64,000 bases of DNA from Candidatus Binataceae bacterium (GTDB taxonomy: Bacteria; Desulfobacterota; Binatia; Binatales; Binataceae), in the NCBI GenBank assembly GCA_035508495.1, contig DATJMX010000012.1:1-64000 (forward strand). Direction: 5' to 3'. Positions 17,995 to 29,166 of this stretch are shown in pieces. Each line of letters opens with the position of its first letter. Positions within the stretch are counted from its first letter, which is position 1. The position numbers and the translations under genes are program-made. A model generated the notes under the pieces. The model was given only the letters and a program-made list of their open reading frames with translations, searched no databases and was not told the DNA's origin.

Positions 17995-19077
17995 ATGACT
18001 TCTAGTTCCTCAGCCACCAGACAAGCGACGAGTTTGTTAATTCTAGTATTACTGTCGATCGCATCTGCGCTCGCGTTCGCGGCGGACTCGACGTGCGGTC
18101 CGTTTGGTGACGCGCCGGCGCAGATTCAGACGGGACTATGGCCGAGCCTGGTTGTTAATCACGGGCTGCGATGTTTCGGCGGCGAGAAACTCGGTCCCTG
18201 GCTCGATTCCGACGGCACGCAGCGCTACGCCTGTCTCTACGATTACGTATCATCGCAGAGTAACGACGCTTATCCACTCGTCGTTTTTGTGCACGGCTCA
18301 CTGGCGAATGCGGATTCCACGATCGCAACGGGATTAATCCCGAAGTCCAAGTCGACGAATCTTGGAACATCACATCCGGGTTTTGTCCTGCTGGCGCCGG
18401 AGGGCCGCGAGACCACGCACTACTATACGGCGCCCGACGACAGAGGGATGGGGTGGGACAACTGGTATCGGCAGTTCAGTCGCGGGGATGTTATCGCAAA
18501 CGGCACTACCTACAAGGAGAACGTTGACGCGGCGGCGATCGATCATTTCATCCAGCAGGTTGAGGCATCGCGCAAGATCGATCGAAATCGAATATATATG
18601 ACGGGATGGTCCAATGGCGCCGCGATGGCGTTGCTCTACGCTCTGAATCGTCGGAATATTGCCGCGGCCGCCGTTTACTCGGCGCCTGATCCATTCTCAG
18701 CCTTCGACGACGCCTGCCCGCAAACGCCAGTAGCGGGGGCGCCGGCCAGCACCAAAGAAATCTCACTGACTAATCCAAAAGTGCCTATCATGCACGTCCG
18801 CAACAGCTGTGACATCGGCGGCATCTGTCCCAACGGCCTGAAATTCGTCTCGCAAATCAAGGCACTGGGTAATCAGATTGACGATATCATAGTTAACCCG
18901 GAGGGAATCCGGGTTCAGCAATGCGATCCGTTGTGTGGAACCAATCCCGATGGCGGCGGTGATATATCCACTTCGGGCTCGATGCTCGGGTTCAAGCATC
19001 ACCTCGCATGGCCCAGAACCTGGAATGACAGGATGTTCGACTTCATGAAGAACCATCCGCTGCCTGCGGGACAATAG
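17995..19077 (+). CDS. secreted PHB-depolymerase/LpqC-like esterase
   Basis: 360 residues. A Sec signal peptide (LLILVLLSIASALAFA, cut near residue 30) precedes an alpha/beta hydrolase of the esterase-PHB-depolymerase group. Markers are YPLVVFVHGSLANAD (oxyanion region), YKENVDAAAIDHFIQQV, the nucleophile elbow TGWSNGAAMA and a late KHHLAWPRTWN segment carrying the probable catalytic His. Such enzymes hydrolyse polyesters, feruloyl esters or similar outside the cytoplasm. A start by ATG at 17995 lacks a strong ribosome site. A hairpin terminator lies just downstream. Confidence 0.82.
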   Translation: MTSSSSATRQATSLLILVLLSIASALAFAADSTCGPFGDAPAQIQTGLWPSLVVNHGLRCFGGEKLGPWLDSDGTQRYACLYDYVSSQSNDAYPLVVFVHGSLANADSTIATGLIPKSKSTNLGTSHPGFVLLAPEGRETTHYYTAPDDRGMGWDNWYRQFSRGDVIANGTTYKENVDAAAIDHFIQQVEASRKIDRNRIYMTGWSNGAAMALLYALNRRNIAAAAVYSAPDPFSAFDDACPQTPVAGAPASTKEISLTNPKVPIMHVRNSCDIGGICPNGLKFVSQIKALGNQIDDIIVNPEGIRVQQCDPLCGTNPDGGGDISTSGSMLGFKHHLAWPRTWNDRMFDFMKNHPLPAGQ

Positions 19078-19079
19078 TC

Positions 19080-19126
19080 AAAAAATGGCGTGGCGGTTGT
19101 GAGGGGGAGAGCCATACCGCCACGCC
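19080..19126 (-). terminator. intrinsic terminator for the minus-strand operon
   Basis: GGCGTGGCGGT (19087-19097) is perfectly complementary to ACCGCCACGCC (19116-19126). On the minus strand the 11-bp stem is followed by ATTTTTTGAC, a T6 run. It would end transcription of the aldo/keto reductase gene and perhaps of the RND genes upstream of it, and lies between convergent genes. Confidence 0.8.
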
Positions 19127-19157
19127 GCGCCCTGGGGAGGAGGCGCAAGTGAAATTT

Positions 19158-20156
19158 CTAAGCTGCCAGACGCTCGCGCGACGGCGGCGCCATGAATTCG
19201 GGACCGACCGGGTCGAGTATCGACTCGCGCAGGAGGCGATCGATCTGCCGCAGCGCTTCGTGACTGAGCGACCAGCCCATCGCGCGGCTGATTGGTGCGA
19301 GCTGTTCCGGACGCCGTGCGCCCCAGAGCGCAACTGACACGCCGGATTGATCGAGCACCCATCGGAGCGCGAGCTCGATCACATGCTTGACGAATTTCTC
19401 GTTGGCAAAGAGGTCGAGGCGCTCGACAGTCTGCAAATATTGCGCGTAACGCTCGCCCTGGAACTTTGGATCCGTTTTACGCAGATCATCACCGTCGAAT
19501 ACGGTGTCGATTCGCATCCGGCCGCTGAGCAAGCCGCGGCAGATCGATCCGTAAACGACAGTTGAGATTCCGTTCCGTAGACAATAGGGCAGAATCTGCT
19601 TTTCGATATCGCGCTCGAACAGGTTGTACGGAGGCTGCAAGGTATGAATCGGCGCGACCGATCGAAAACGTTCCATCTGTGCAGATGAAAAGTTACTAAC
19701 GCCAATCGCGCGGATTTTGCCCTGCTTGAACAGCTCGAGCATCGCGCCCGCCGTTTCTTCAATCGGAGTTTCAGGGTCGGGCCAATGCACCTGATATATA
19801 TCGATATAGTCAGTGTGCAGGCGCTTGAGCGATGCGTCGATCTCAGTGAAAATTCGCGCGCGCGATGCGTTGCGAAAAGGTTGGTCGCCGTTCCAGTCGA
19901 GACCAACCTTGGTGGCGATCACGACACGTTCGCGCAAACCGCCTTCGAGAGCTTTGCCGACGATTTCCTCAGAGCGGCCGAAGCCATATACGGGAGCAGT
20001 ATCGATTAGTGTGATTCCGCTATTGATCGCGGTGTGAATAGTCTCGATCGATTCCCTTTCGTTGCTGCCGCCCCACATCCAACCGCCGATCGCCCAGGTG
20101 CCGAGTCCAACTCGCGATACCTCGAGGCTCGTTCCCTGAATCTTTATCGTTTCCAT
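19158..20156 (-). CDS. aldo/keto reductase
   Basis: About 332 residues starting METIKIQGTSLEVSR; an upstream ATG at 20171 is equally possible. The catalytic tetrad is present: Asp and Tyr in LIDTAPVYGFGRSE, Lys in VIATKVGLDW and His in IYQVHWPDP. The order of segments, including IRAIGVSNFS, is that of the bacterial YajO/Tas-like group. It reduces carbonyls with NADPH in the cytoplasm. It follows the RND adaptor gene by 40 bases on the same strand, so cotranscription is possible although the functions look unrelated. Confidence 0.9.
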   Translation of the reverse strand: METIKIQGTSLEVSRVGLGTWAIGGWMWGGSNERESIETIHTAINSGITLIDTAPVYGFGRSEEIVGKALEGGLRERVVIATKVGLDWNGDQPFRNASRARIFTEIDASLKRLHTDYIDIYQVHWPDPETPIEETAGAMLELFKQGKIRAIGVSNFSSAQMERFRSVAPIHTLQPPYNLFERDIEKQILPYCLRNGISTVVYGSICRGLLSGRMRIDTVFDGDDLRKTDPKFQGERYAQYLQTVERLDLFANEKFVKHVIELALRWVLDQSGVSVALWGARRPEQLAPISRAMGWSLSHEALRQIDRLLRESILDPVGPEFMAPPSRERLAA

Positions 20157-20195
20157 GATAGTCAGATGCATTTGCGGTACTAGCGGTTTCGCGTG

Positions 20196-21353
20196 CTAGA
20201 GATTGCTCGACTTCTGGCTGACCGGCTGGACTGCTTCGCCGTCACGAACCGCTTGTCCGACGCTCATTGCGACCAGGTCACCGTCGTGGATATCGCCGTT
20301 TACCGCAACCTCGAGCCCATCGTCGTGGCCGAGCCTGACGTCGACGAGGCGCATCTTGCTACTGCGAACGATCGGCAAATAGACTTTGCCGTCACGAAAT
20401 ACCAGCGCATCGTCGGGAGCAACCAGCGCTCCGGCCGTCGATGCGGTCTGAAGATGCAGGTTGCCATACATTCCGGGCAGAAGCTTCAGATCGCGATTAG
20501 GCAAATCTACTTCGACAAGCATCGTCCGCGAGCCTTCGTCGAGTGCCGACGGGTGTCGCGTCACCGTGCCGTCAAAGCCGACCCCGGGATACTCGGCGAC
20601 GATCACCGAAGCCTTGTCGCCATCATGCACCAGCGGTGCGATCGTTTGGGGGACATTCGCATAAATGCGCAGCGGTTGGAGCGTTGCCAGCGAAACGATC
20701 GGCGTGTTGCTGGCGAAGGTCGATGGCGACGTCGATTGCGGAATCAACGCGCCCTGGTCGAAAAACCTGGCCGTGACGACGCCGTCGAATTGCGATCTGA
20801 CTATTTCATAACTCTGTAGCGCCAGCATCTGCTCGTACGCGGCCTTCGTCTGAAGCATCGCGGCGTGGGAGTCATCGGCGATCTGCTGTGCGATTACGCC
20901 TTGCTGGACCAGGGTTTGATTGCGGCGATCGGTGACCTCCTGATACCAGTAGGCGGCTTTGGCGTCGGCAACTTGCTTGTCGAGCTCAGGCGATTCGAGC
21001 ACCGCGATAATTTCGCCGTTCCTGACGCGGTCGCCCTTGTCCACGTAGATCTTCTTCATATATCCGGCGACCTTGGCGTAAATCGAAGTCTCAACATAAC
21101 CACGAATAGTCACTGGAATGTCGTAATCGCCTCCCGTCGTCGAACGATGAATCGGCTCGACAAGGACGTGGGGTCCGAGGGCAACCGCGGCGGCCAATTG
21201 ACCGGTCTGATGTTGCAGGCGGAGCTGAGTTGCCAGTACGATTCCGCCCGACGCGACGAATGCGAGCAGAACTCCAATCGCACAGACGGCGATGAAGCGT
21301 TTGCGATTCTTACGTGTCTCAGTTGTTTTTGGAACAACAATTTCGGATGCCAT
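20196..21353 (-). CDS. RND efflux periplasmic adaptor (membrane-fusion protein)
   Basis: 385 residues. A cytoplasmic basic tail and one membrane helix (about 19-40, FIAVCAIGVLLAFVASGGIVL) are followed by the HlyD-type pattern: a lipoyl half starting VTIRGYVETSIYAKVAGYMKK, an alpha-helical hairpin, a second lipoyl half (QFDGVVTARFFDQGA) and a beta-barrel region. It bridges the inner-membrane pump to an outer-membrane channel. GGGAG precedes the ATG. It lies 15 bases after the permease gene, in permease-first order. No outer-membrane factor gene is adjacent. Confidence 0.92.
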   Translation of the reverse strand: MASEIVVPKTTETRKNRKRFIAVCAIGVLLAFVASGGIVLATQLRLQHQTGQLAAAVALGPHVLVEPIHRSTTGGDYDIPVTIRGYVETSIYAKVAGYMKKIYVDKGDRVRNGEIIAVLESPELDKQVADAKAAYWYQEVTDRRNQTLVQQGVIAQQIADDSHAAMLQTKAAYEQMLALQSYEIVRSQFDGVVTARFFDQGALIPQSTSPSTFASNTPIVSLATLQPLRIYANVPQTIAPLVHDGDKASVIVAEYPGVGFDGTVTRHPSALDEGSRTMLVEVDLPNRDLKLLPGMYGNLHLQTASTAGALVAPDDALVFRDGKVYLPIVRSSKMRLVDVRLGHDDGLEVAVNGDIHDGDLVAMSVGQAVRDGEAVQPVSQKSSNL

Positions 21354-21368
21354 CTAACTACTCCCTAC

Positions 21369-24300
21369 TCACGCACCCGGCATCGCGATTGCCGCGATCT
21401 TTGCGTCGCGCTGATGCTTGCCGACCAGACTGCGGCTGAAGATTGAGTAAATTGCCGGGACGACGAACAAAGTCATGAGCGTTGCGGCAAGCAGACCGCC
21501 GATGACGGCACGGCCCAGGGGTGCGTTCTGCTCGCTGCCTTCACCGATCGCGAGCGCCATCGGCAGCATTCCAAGGATCATCGCGAGCGCCGTCATTATG
21601 ATCGGGCGAAAGCGGATGCGCCCGGCCTCAATGGCGCTGGTAACAGGGCTATGACCCTCCTCGCGCATCTCATTGGCAAAGGTGATTAGCAAATTGCCAT
21701 TGGCGACGCCGACTCCAACCGCCATGATCGTGCCCATCAGCGATTCGACGTTGATCGTCGTTCCCGTCAGCACCAGCATCCAGAGCACGCCGGCGAGTGC
21801 GCCCGGAATAGCCATTGTGATGATGAACGGTTCGAGCCAGGACTGAAAATTCGCCGCCATGAGCAGATAAACAAGTATAATCGCGAGCACGATACCGAAG
21901 CTCAGGGTGCGGAACGAGCTGCGCATGGCCTGGCTCTGCCCGCGAATCGTGATAACGGTGCCGGGTGGTAGCTTACCCAGGCCATCGATGGCTGTTTGCA
22001 CCGCGTCGGTCGCACTGCCCAGATCGCGACCCGAGACCGCGCAGTTCAGATCGATGACTCGCTGAACTGAGTAATGCTCCACGACCGAAGGATCAACATC
22101 GTGATGAATGTTAGCGACATTCAATAGCAACTGTGCGGAGCCTATGGGATTGTTTATTGCTCCTGGCGTGAGAGGTGTATTAGCGAGCGCATCGACGGAA
22201 TCGACCAGATGATAGGGCGATTGCGTGATAACGTCGTAATTGACGCCGTTCTTTGGGTCGAGCCAGAAGTTTGGTTGGAGCAGCGTCGCACCGCTGAGGG
22301 TCGCCAATAGACTCGACGCCACCTGTTGTTCCGTTACCCCGACCTCGAGTGCCTTGGTGCGATCGACATCGACCTTGAAGGCCGGATAGTCGAGCGGTTC
22401 GGCGATTCGCAAATCGACTAGCCCTGGAACGCGACTCAGTTTGTTTTGCAGGCGCGAGGCGAATTCGTAGTCGGAGTTCAGATCATTTCCCGATACCTGA
22501 ACATCGATCATCGCGGAAAGGCCGAAGTTTAGAACTTCGCTCACAATGTCGGCGGCCTGAAAGTAGCCTTGGACTTCGGGGTAGTCAGTCGAGAGCATCG
22601 CGCGAATCTTGTCTTCATACGATGCAGTCGGATGATGCTTGGGCCTTAGTTGAATGAGAATGTCGGCGTCCTGCGCCGCGACGCTGTCGGTCTGGTAGAA
22701 GGCAAGATCGTATGAAATCGGCAGGCCGATGTTGTCGCTGACACTTTCGAGCTCGTCGGGCGGAATGATTTGTCGAATTGAGCGTTCGATTGAATCGTCG
22801 ATCTGCTCGCTGCGTTCGATGCGAGTGCCGATGGGTGAGCGGACGTGAAGGCGCATCATGCCCGCGTCGACGCGGGGAAAGAAATCCTGCCCGACGACGG
22901 CGAAAAGGGGCAGCGAAGCGATGATCAGGAGCGCTGCGGCGCTGAGGCCAATCGCACGATTGGCGACGAAGATCGTGAGGAGGCTGGCGTAAGCCTCGCG
23001 CAGGCGCTCGAAACGCGCTTCGAAGCCGCGCAGGAATTTGCCGGCGAAGGTATTCGGGTCGGGCTCCTGGTGCTGCTCGGGCAGAATGTAGGAGGCCATC
23101 GTCGGCACGAGAGTTCGCGACAGCAAGTATGACGTCAGCATCGCGAAGACGACGGCCAGCGCGAGGGGGGTGAAAAGAAAACGCGCGACGCCGGTCAGCA
23201 GGACCACGGGGAAGAAGACGATGCAGATGGAGAGGGTTCCAACCAGCGTCGGCGTGGCTATTTGATGTGCGCCGTCGAGAATCGCGACGAGCAGCGGCTT
23301 GTGCATCGCGTGGTTGCGATGGATGTTTTCAACTTCGACCGTGGCATCGTCAACGAGCATCCCGACCGCGAGCGCGATTCCGCCGAGGGTCATGGTGTTG
23401 ATCGTTTGACCCATGAGATTGAGGCAAATGATCGAGGTCAAGATCGAAAGCGGGATCGAAGTGATGACGATCAGCATGCTGCGCGCGGAGCCGATGAAAA
23501 CCAGCACCATCACCGCGACGAGGAACGCCGCAATCAGCGCTTCGCGCAGCACCTCGTAAAGGGCAGCGCGCACGAAGGTCGATTGATCGAACGTAAGATC
23601 GACTTTCAGGCCTGCGGGCGCGGTGGCGCGGATGAAGGGCAGACGCTCCTTGACGGCATTGACGACCGCCATCGTCGAGGCGTCGGCATGCTTGATCACC
23701 ATCAGGTAGGTCGCGGGTTTGCCGTCGATGCGCACGACGTTTTCCTGCGGCTGATGCGTATCCGTTACCGAGGCGACATCGCCCAGAAACACCGGCGCGC
23801 CGTTGACGACCTTTACCGGCAGATGGTTGAAATCGCGCACCGTCGGCGGACTCATGTTCACATCGACGTCGTATTCGAAGTGGCCCATGCGCGCGGTGCC
23901 CGACGGGATGATGACGTTCGAGGTCGCGAGCGAGTTGCCGATGTCGTTGGCGGATACGTTGTTGGCGTAGAGCTGGGTCGGATCGATATTGACCATCACG
24001 GCGCGCTGCACACCGCCCAGCGGGGCCGGCGACGAGAAACCGGGAATCGTGAAGAGCTGCAGGCGCAGGAAGTTGAACGCGTAGTCGAAAAGCTGCGGCA
24101 CTGACAACGTGTCACTCGAAATATTGAGCTGCGCGACGGGAACGTTGGCCGCGTTGTATGAAATGATGTTCGGCGGCTCGATGCCGCGCGGCAGCGTGGT
24201 CAGGATCGTTTCGGAGACCGCGTTGACCTGCGCGATAGCGCTGGCGATGTCGGCGCCGGGCTGGAAGTACACTTTCAGCATCCCGATGCCGAGCATCGAT

Positions 24301-24551
24301 TCGGATTCGATGTGCTCGATGCCGTTAACGGTGGTCGAGTAGGCGCGCTCGCTGATGATGACAACGCGCCGCTCCATGTCGAGCGCTGCCAGACCCGGGT
24401 AGTTCCATACCACCAGCACGACCGGGACGTTGATGGCGGGAAAGATGTCGATGTTCATCATCGAGAACGACAGCGTGCCGAGCACGAGCATCAACAGCGC
24501 CATGACGGCGACGGAAATGGGACGGCGAAGCGCGAGTCTGACGATCCACAT
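21369..24551 (-). CDS. RND efflux pump permease (AcrB/MdtB-like)
   Basis: 1060 residues, the full length of RND permeases. It opens MWIVRLALRRPISVAVMALL with the first helix, followed by a large periplasmic loop, helices 2-6, a second loop and helices 8-12. Hallmarks are GGIALAVGMLVDDATVEVEN in helix 4, which carries proton-relay Asp residues, and IMAVGVGVANGNLLITFANE in the second half. It exports drugs, bile-salt-like compounds or metals in antiport with protons; the helix-4 VDDA pattern fits the HAE group better than heavy-metal pumps. A dyad overlaps its start region. Confidence 0.93.
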   Translation of the reverse strand: MWIVRLALRRPISVAVMALLMLVLGTLSFSMMNIDIFPAINVPVVLVVWNYPGLAALDMERRVVIISERAYSTTVNGIEHIESESMLGIGMLKVYFQPGADIASAIAQVNAVSETILTTLPRGIEPPNIISYNAANVPVAQLNISSDTLSVPQLFDYAFNFLRLQLFTIPGFSSPAPLGGVQRAVMVNIDPTQLYANNVSANDIGNSLATSNVIIPSGTARMGHFEYDVDVNMSPPTVRDFNHLPVKVVNGAPVFLGDVASVTDTHQPQENVVRIDGKPATYLMVIKHADASTMAVVNAVKERLPFIRATAPAGLKVDLTFDQSTFVRAALYEVLREALIAAFLVAVMVLVFIGSARSMLIVITSIPLSILTSIICLNLMGQTINTMTLGGIALAVGMLVDDATVEVENIHRNHAMHKPLLVAILDGAHQIATPTLVGTLSICIVFFPVVLLTGVARFLFTPLALAVVFAMLTSYLLSRTLVPTMASYILPEQHQEPDPNTFAGKFLRGFEARFERLREAYASLLTIFVANRAIGLSAAALLIIASLPLFAVVGQDFFPRVDAGMMRLHVRSPIGTRIERSEQIDDSIERSIRQIIPPDELESVSDNIGLPISYDLAFYQTDSVAAQDADILIQLRPKHHPTASYEDKIRAMLSTDYPEVQGYFQAADIVSEVLNFGLSAMIDVQVSGNDLNSDYEFASRLQNKLSRVPGLVDLRIAEPLDYPAFKVDVDRTKALEVGVTEQQVASSLLATLSGATLLQPNFWLDPKNGVNYDVITQSPYHLVDSVDALANTPLTPGAINNPIGSAQLLLNVANIHHDVDPSVVEHYSVQRVIDLNCAVSGRDLGSATDAVQTAIDGLGKLPPGTVITIRGQSQAMRSSFRTLSFGIVLAIILVYLLMAANFQSWLEPFIITMAIPGALAGVLWMLVLTGTTINVESLMGTIMAVGVGVANGNLLITFANEMREEGHSPVTSAIEAGRIRFRPIIMTALAMILGMLPMALAIGEGSEQNAPLGRAVIGGLLAATLMTLFVVPAIYSIFSRSLVGKHQRDAKIAAIAMPGA

Positions 24552-24553
24552 GA

Positions 24554-24579
24554 CGAGTGTTCATATGATGAAGCACTCG
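24554..24579. promoter_or_regulatory. dyad immediately upstream of the RND permease start
   Basis: CGAGTGTTCAT (24554-24564) and ATGAAGCACTCG (24568-24579) are inverted complements apart from one extra base, centred three bases wide and ending two bases before the permease ATG. On the minus strand the same region offers TTGTCG and TATGAA, 16 bases apart, as a weak -35/-10 pair. A repressor operator is the simplest reading; a leader hairpin is the alternative. Confidence 0.4.
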
Positions 24580-24718
24580 CGCGACAAGTTTCAGATTTGC
24601 GACAGCGAAGATGGGCGAAGAATGCGCACGGCGCGCCGCTTATTAGGCGCGCCCTGCGGGTGGATTAGTTGCGGTTGATTGCTGCGCCGAAAATGTTCGC
24701 GCCCGTCAGGATTTATCG

Positions 24719-26049
<1,331 letters not shown>

Positions 26050-26050
<1 letters not shown>

Positions 26051-27837
26051 TACGCCTCCATGGCCTCGGGCAGCTCGACAATAAAGCGGCTGCCATGGCC
26101 GTTGTTACTTTCAACATAAATGCGCCCGCCGTGGGCTTCGACGATGTCCTTGACGATGGCGAGGCCGAGGCCGGCGGAGCCGCGCTCGATATCGTTGGCG
26201 CCGTATTGCGCGAAGCGCTCGAAAATGTAGTCGCGCAGTTCGGGCGCGATACCGGGGCCCGAATCGGCGACCTCGAGCCGCGCGACGTTATCGCCCGGGC
26301 GCGCGATCACTTCGATCGTGCCGCCCTCCGGCGTGTAGCGCAGCGCGTTGCCGATAAGATTGGCGATGACCCAGGAGAGCTTCACCGGATCGCCAACGAT
26401 CTCCGGTGTGCGTTCGATCTTCGCCGCCAAATTGACGTGCTTTTCGTCAGCCTGGATTCCGAAGCGATGCACCGCGTCTTCGGCGATGCGCGCGACGTCG
26501 AGGCGCTGACGCTGCACGGAGATCGAAGGAATCTCGCCGCGCGCCAGGTTGAGCAGGTTGTCGGTGAGCTGGCGCATCCGCGTGCATTCCTCGAGGATCG
26601 CGTGCAGCAGCTCACGTTGCTTGGGCGTGAAGGCTTCTTCATCGCGGCGTAACAGCTCCGCCGAGAGCGCGAGCGAGGTCAGCGGGGTGCGCAGCTCATG
26701 CGACAACGTCGCCACGAGGTTGGTGCGCGCACGATCCTGATCGCGCAGGTAAGTGACATCCTGGAGAATCAGCAGGGTGCCGAGGGTGCGGCCGTCGGAC
26801 TCGCGCAGCGGCACCGGTTTGAGCACATAAGAATGATCGCGGCCGCGCACGTGAAGCTGCACTTCGATTCGCTGCTCGAGCGGGCCCGATTTGCGCAGCG
26901 TGCGCAACGCGTCGCGAACCCGGATGTAGTGCGGATGGTTGCTGCTCAGATCGTCGAAGGGACTGCCGAGCGCCTCGCCCGGCTCGAGTCCCAAGATGAG
27001 CGAGGCGATCTCGTTGATGTGCGCGACGATACCGGCGGAGTCGATCAGCACGACGCCGTCTTCGAGGCTCTCGATAATCGCCTCGGTCTTGCTCTTCTCG
27101 TAAACGAGGCGCTCGACGTTGAGTTTGTCGTATTGCTCGAGCCGCTCGGCCATCTGGTTGAACTCGCGCGCGACGGCTTCGAGCTCGGCGAGGTTCTGCG
27201 GCCCAAGGCGCACCTGGGTTTTGCGCTGGCTGACGCCGCGCAGCCGATCGGCCAGCTCGCTGAGCGGCTTTGAGAGCCGATAGCCGAGCAGCCAGGCGAC
27301 AGCCGCGCCGAAAAGCAGCACCGCGACGAGGCCGCTGGTGTACTCGTATGCGAGGCGGCGGCTGATCTTTGCGGAGCGGCTGTCGGCGCGGAACATCGCG
27401 GCCTTGTTCATCTGGATCAGGTCGTTGATCTTCTCGCGCAGCTGGTCGAACTGAACGTCATGGCGCGCGGCCGGCGGATCGTCGGCGACCTGTGTGAAGA
27501 GTTTCTCGGCGCGCGATTGAATTTCATGCGCGAGCTCGGGCTCCCCGATCTCGGTGTAGTCATGGTTCTCGATGTCCATGTACTGCATGAATTCTTTCTG
27601 CGCGTCGGGTAGCTCAGCGCGACCATCGTTGTCGCGCTCGGCGAGCTGCAGGCGCGTGAGGGCCGCGTGCATGTGCTGCGCGGCATCGATGCTGACGTAG
27701 TTGCGATACAGCGTGTTGCGGATCGCGCCGCCCAGCGAATAGAGGCGCGGCAGCGTGTAGATTCCCAGCAACACCACCAGCGCCAGCATGATCAGGGTAC
27801 CGTTGCGAATCCGGGTTCTCAGCGACGGCGGGCTCAT
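26050..27837 (-). CDS. membrane histidine kinase (HAMP-PAS-HisKA-HATPase)
   Basis: 595 residues. The N-terminal helix (residues about 12-32) and a second one near 165-190 flank a helical extracytoplasmic domain. A HAMP segment, a PAS domain (EDGVVLIDSAGIVAHINE) and a HisKA H-box (LSHELRTPLTS) follow, then N, G1 and G2 boxes (NLIGNALRYTP, DSGPGIAP, GSAGLGLAIV). The start is an ATG that overlaps the stop of the KdpD-like gene (ATGA); longer upstream reading would run through that gene. It phosphorylates the downstream sigma-54 regulator, by gene order. It has no KdpD-type four-helix DUF4118 sensor region. Confidence 0.92.
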
Positions 27838-28994
27838 TGCGCTTCCTCCGGCTCGAAGGTCGACAGGAATTCGATGTCGATATCGAGCGCTTGCTTGACG
27901 AGCTGCATCGGCACGTCGCGCCCCAGCATCCGCTTCCAGAGCGGCTGCTGAGTGCGGCCGACGATAATCTTGGTAACGTTCTTGTCGCGGGCGAAATCGA
28001 GCAGGGCCTTGGTGACGTCCTCGGCCTTGAGCCAAACGGTCTCGGCGCCGAGGTCGCCGGCGAGATTGATATTGTCGAGCAGCGCGACGAAGTCGCCGGT
28101 GCTGATTTTCTTGACCGATTCGCGCGGCGTCTCGACGTGGACGGCGTACCAGTCGGCGCCGAGCTGAGTCGCGACGCGCGCCGCCTTGCGCAGGAGCTTG
28201 CCGGTGTCGCTCGCGTTGGACGAGATGCCGACCATGATCCGATCGTGGACCTGGGGGCGGCGGCCGCCCTCGCGCTTTATCGCCTCTGCGCCCTCGCGTT
28301 GACGATTGAGGCTGCGCGCGGTCTCGCGCAGCGCGAGCTCGCGCAATGAGGTCAAGTTGCCGGGTTGAAAAAAGTTGCGCAGTGCCTGCTCGATCTGCGA
28401 TTGCGGATAGATCTTGCCTTCGCGCAGCCGCTCGCGCAGCGCCTCAACGGTAACATCGACGTTGACGACCTGGTCGGCGCGCGACATGAACGAATCGGGC
28501 ACGGTCTCACGGACCTCGATGCCGGTGACCTGCTTCATCAGGGGGTTGAGGCTTTCGACGTGCTGGATGTTCATCGCGGTGATGACGTTGATGCCTGCCG
28601 CCAGCAGGTCTTCGACATCCTGGTAGCGCTTTTCGTGCTTGGATCCCGCGACGTTGCTGTGCGCGAGCTCGTCGACGATCGCGAATTCGGGATTGCGCGC
28701 GATGATCGCGTCGACGTCCATCTCGTCGATCGTCACGCCGCGATAGTTGATCTTCTTGCGCGGGACGATTTCGAGGTCACCGACGCGCGCAACCGTGTCG
28801 GCGCGATTGTGCGTTTCGACCAGGCCGATAACGACGTCGTGGCCGCGGTCGCGGAGCTGATGGGCCTCCTCGAGCATCCGGAAGGTCTTGCCGACGCCAG
28901 CGGCGGCGCCGATATAAATCCTGAGTTTGCCCTTCTGCGGATTTGGTTCGAGGTCGAGGAACGATTCCGGAAGCGGGCGGCGCTCTTCCTTCAT
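27834..28994 (-). CDS. kdpD: stand-alone N-terminal half of KdpD (KdpD domain plus universal-stress domain)
   Basis: 386 residues against about 890 for full KdpD. It has the KdpD nucleotide-binding domain, with Walker A AAAGVGKT near residues 33-40 and FAIVDELAHSNVAGSKH near 126, followed by a UspA-like domain (HDRIMVGISSNASDTGKLLR). It then stops: the four-helix DUF4118 region and the kinase core are missing. This is a natural split, because the separate kinase gene begins in an ATGA overlap with its stop. It probably works in the cytoplasm as a K+/ATP or c-di-AMP sensing module acting on the kinase or the pump; this is inference. Confidence 0.88.
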   Translation of the reverse strand: MKEERRPLPESFLDLEPNPQKGKLRIYIGAAAGVGKTFRMLEEAHQLRDRGHDVVIGLVETHNRADTVARVGDLEIVPRKKINYRGVTIDEMDVDAIIARNPEFAIVDELAHSNVAGSKHEKRYQDVEDLLAAGINVITAMNIQHVESLNPLMKQVTGIEVRETVPDSFMSRADQVVNVDVTVEALRERLREGKIYPQSQIEQALRNFFQPGNLTSLRELALRETARSLNRQREGAEAIKREGGRRPQVHDRIMVGISSNASDTGKLLRKAARVATQLGADWYAVHVETPRESVKKISTGDFVALLDNINLAGDLGAETVWLKAEDVTKALLDFARDKNVTKIIVGRTQQPLWKRMLGRDVPMQLVKQALDIDIEFLSTFEPEEAQ

Positions 28995-29102
28995 TCAAGG
29001 CTCCGCTGCGGAGCACGCGCGGCGAGGTCGTGCGAGGTTCGCCGCTGTGCGCATCGCTTTATGCAGCGTTGATTTGAGGAGCGACGGTTCCATTAGAAGC
29101 GC

Positions 29103-29140
29103 CGATGCTGCCAGCAGGAAGTATCCCACTGGCAGCATCG
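29103..29140 (-). other. 12-bp hairpin in the kdpC-kdpD gap
   Basis: CGATGCTGCCAG (29103-29114) is perfectly complementary to CTGGCAGCATCG (29129-29140) with a 14-base loop. No T run follows in the direction of transcription, so it is not a classical terminator. Sitting between pump genes and sensor genes of one operon, it may set relative expression by blocking RNA decay or causing partial termination. Confidence 0.5.
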
Positions 29141-29166
29141 TCCCGCGAGGGGTGTAAAGGGCCGCC

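Noticed and set aside
23262..24104. A 280-codon plus-strand frame opposite the RND permease
   Set aside because: Extremely Arg/Asp/His-rich and antisense to a strongly conserved pump; not coding.
24630..24653. Pair of GGCGCGCC octamers around an eight-base spacer as a terminator
   Set aside because: The arms are self-complementary and could pair, but no T run follows on either strand, and such octamers are common in GC-rich DNA.
27838..28035. N-terminal extension of the kdp-linked histidine kinase
   Set aside because: The extra 66 residues overlap the KdpD-like gene in another frame and are low-complexity Arg/Ala; the ATGA overlap start is natural.
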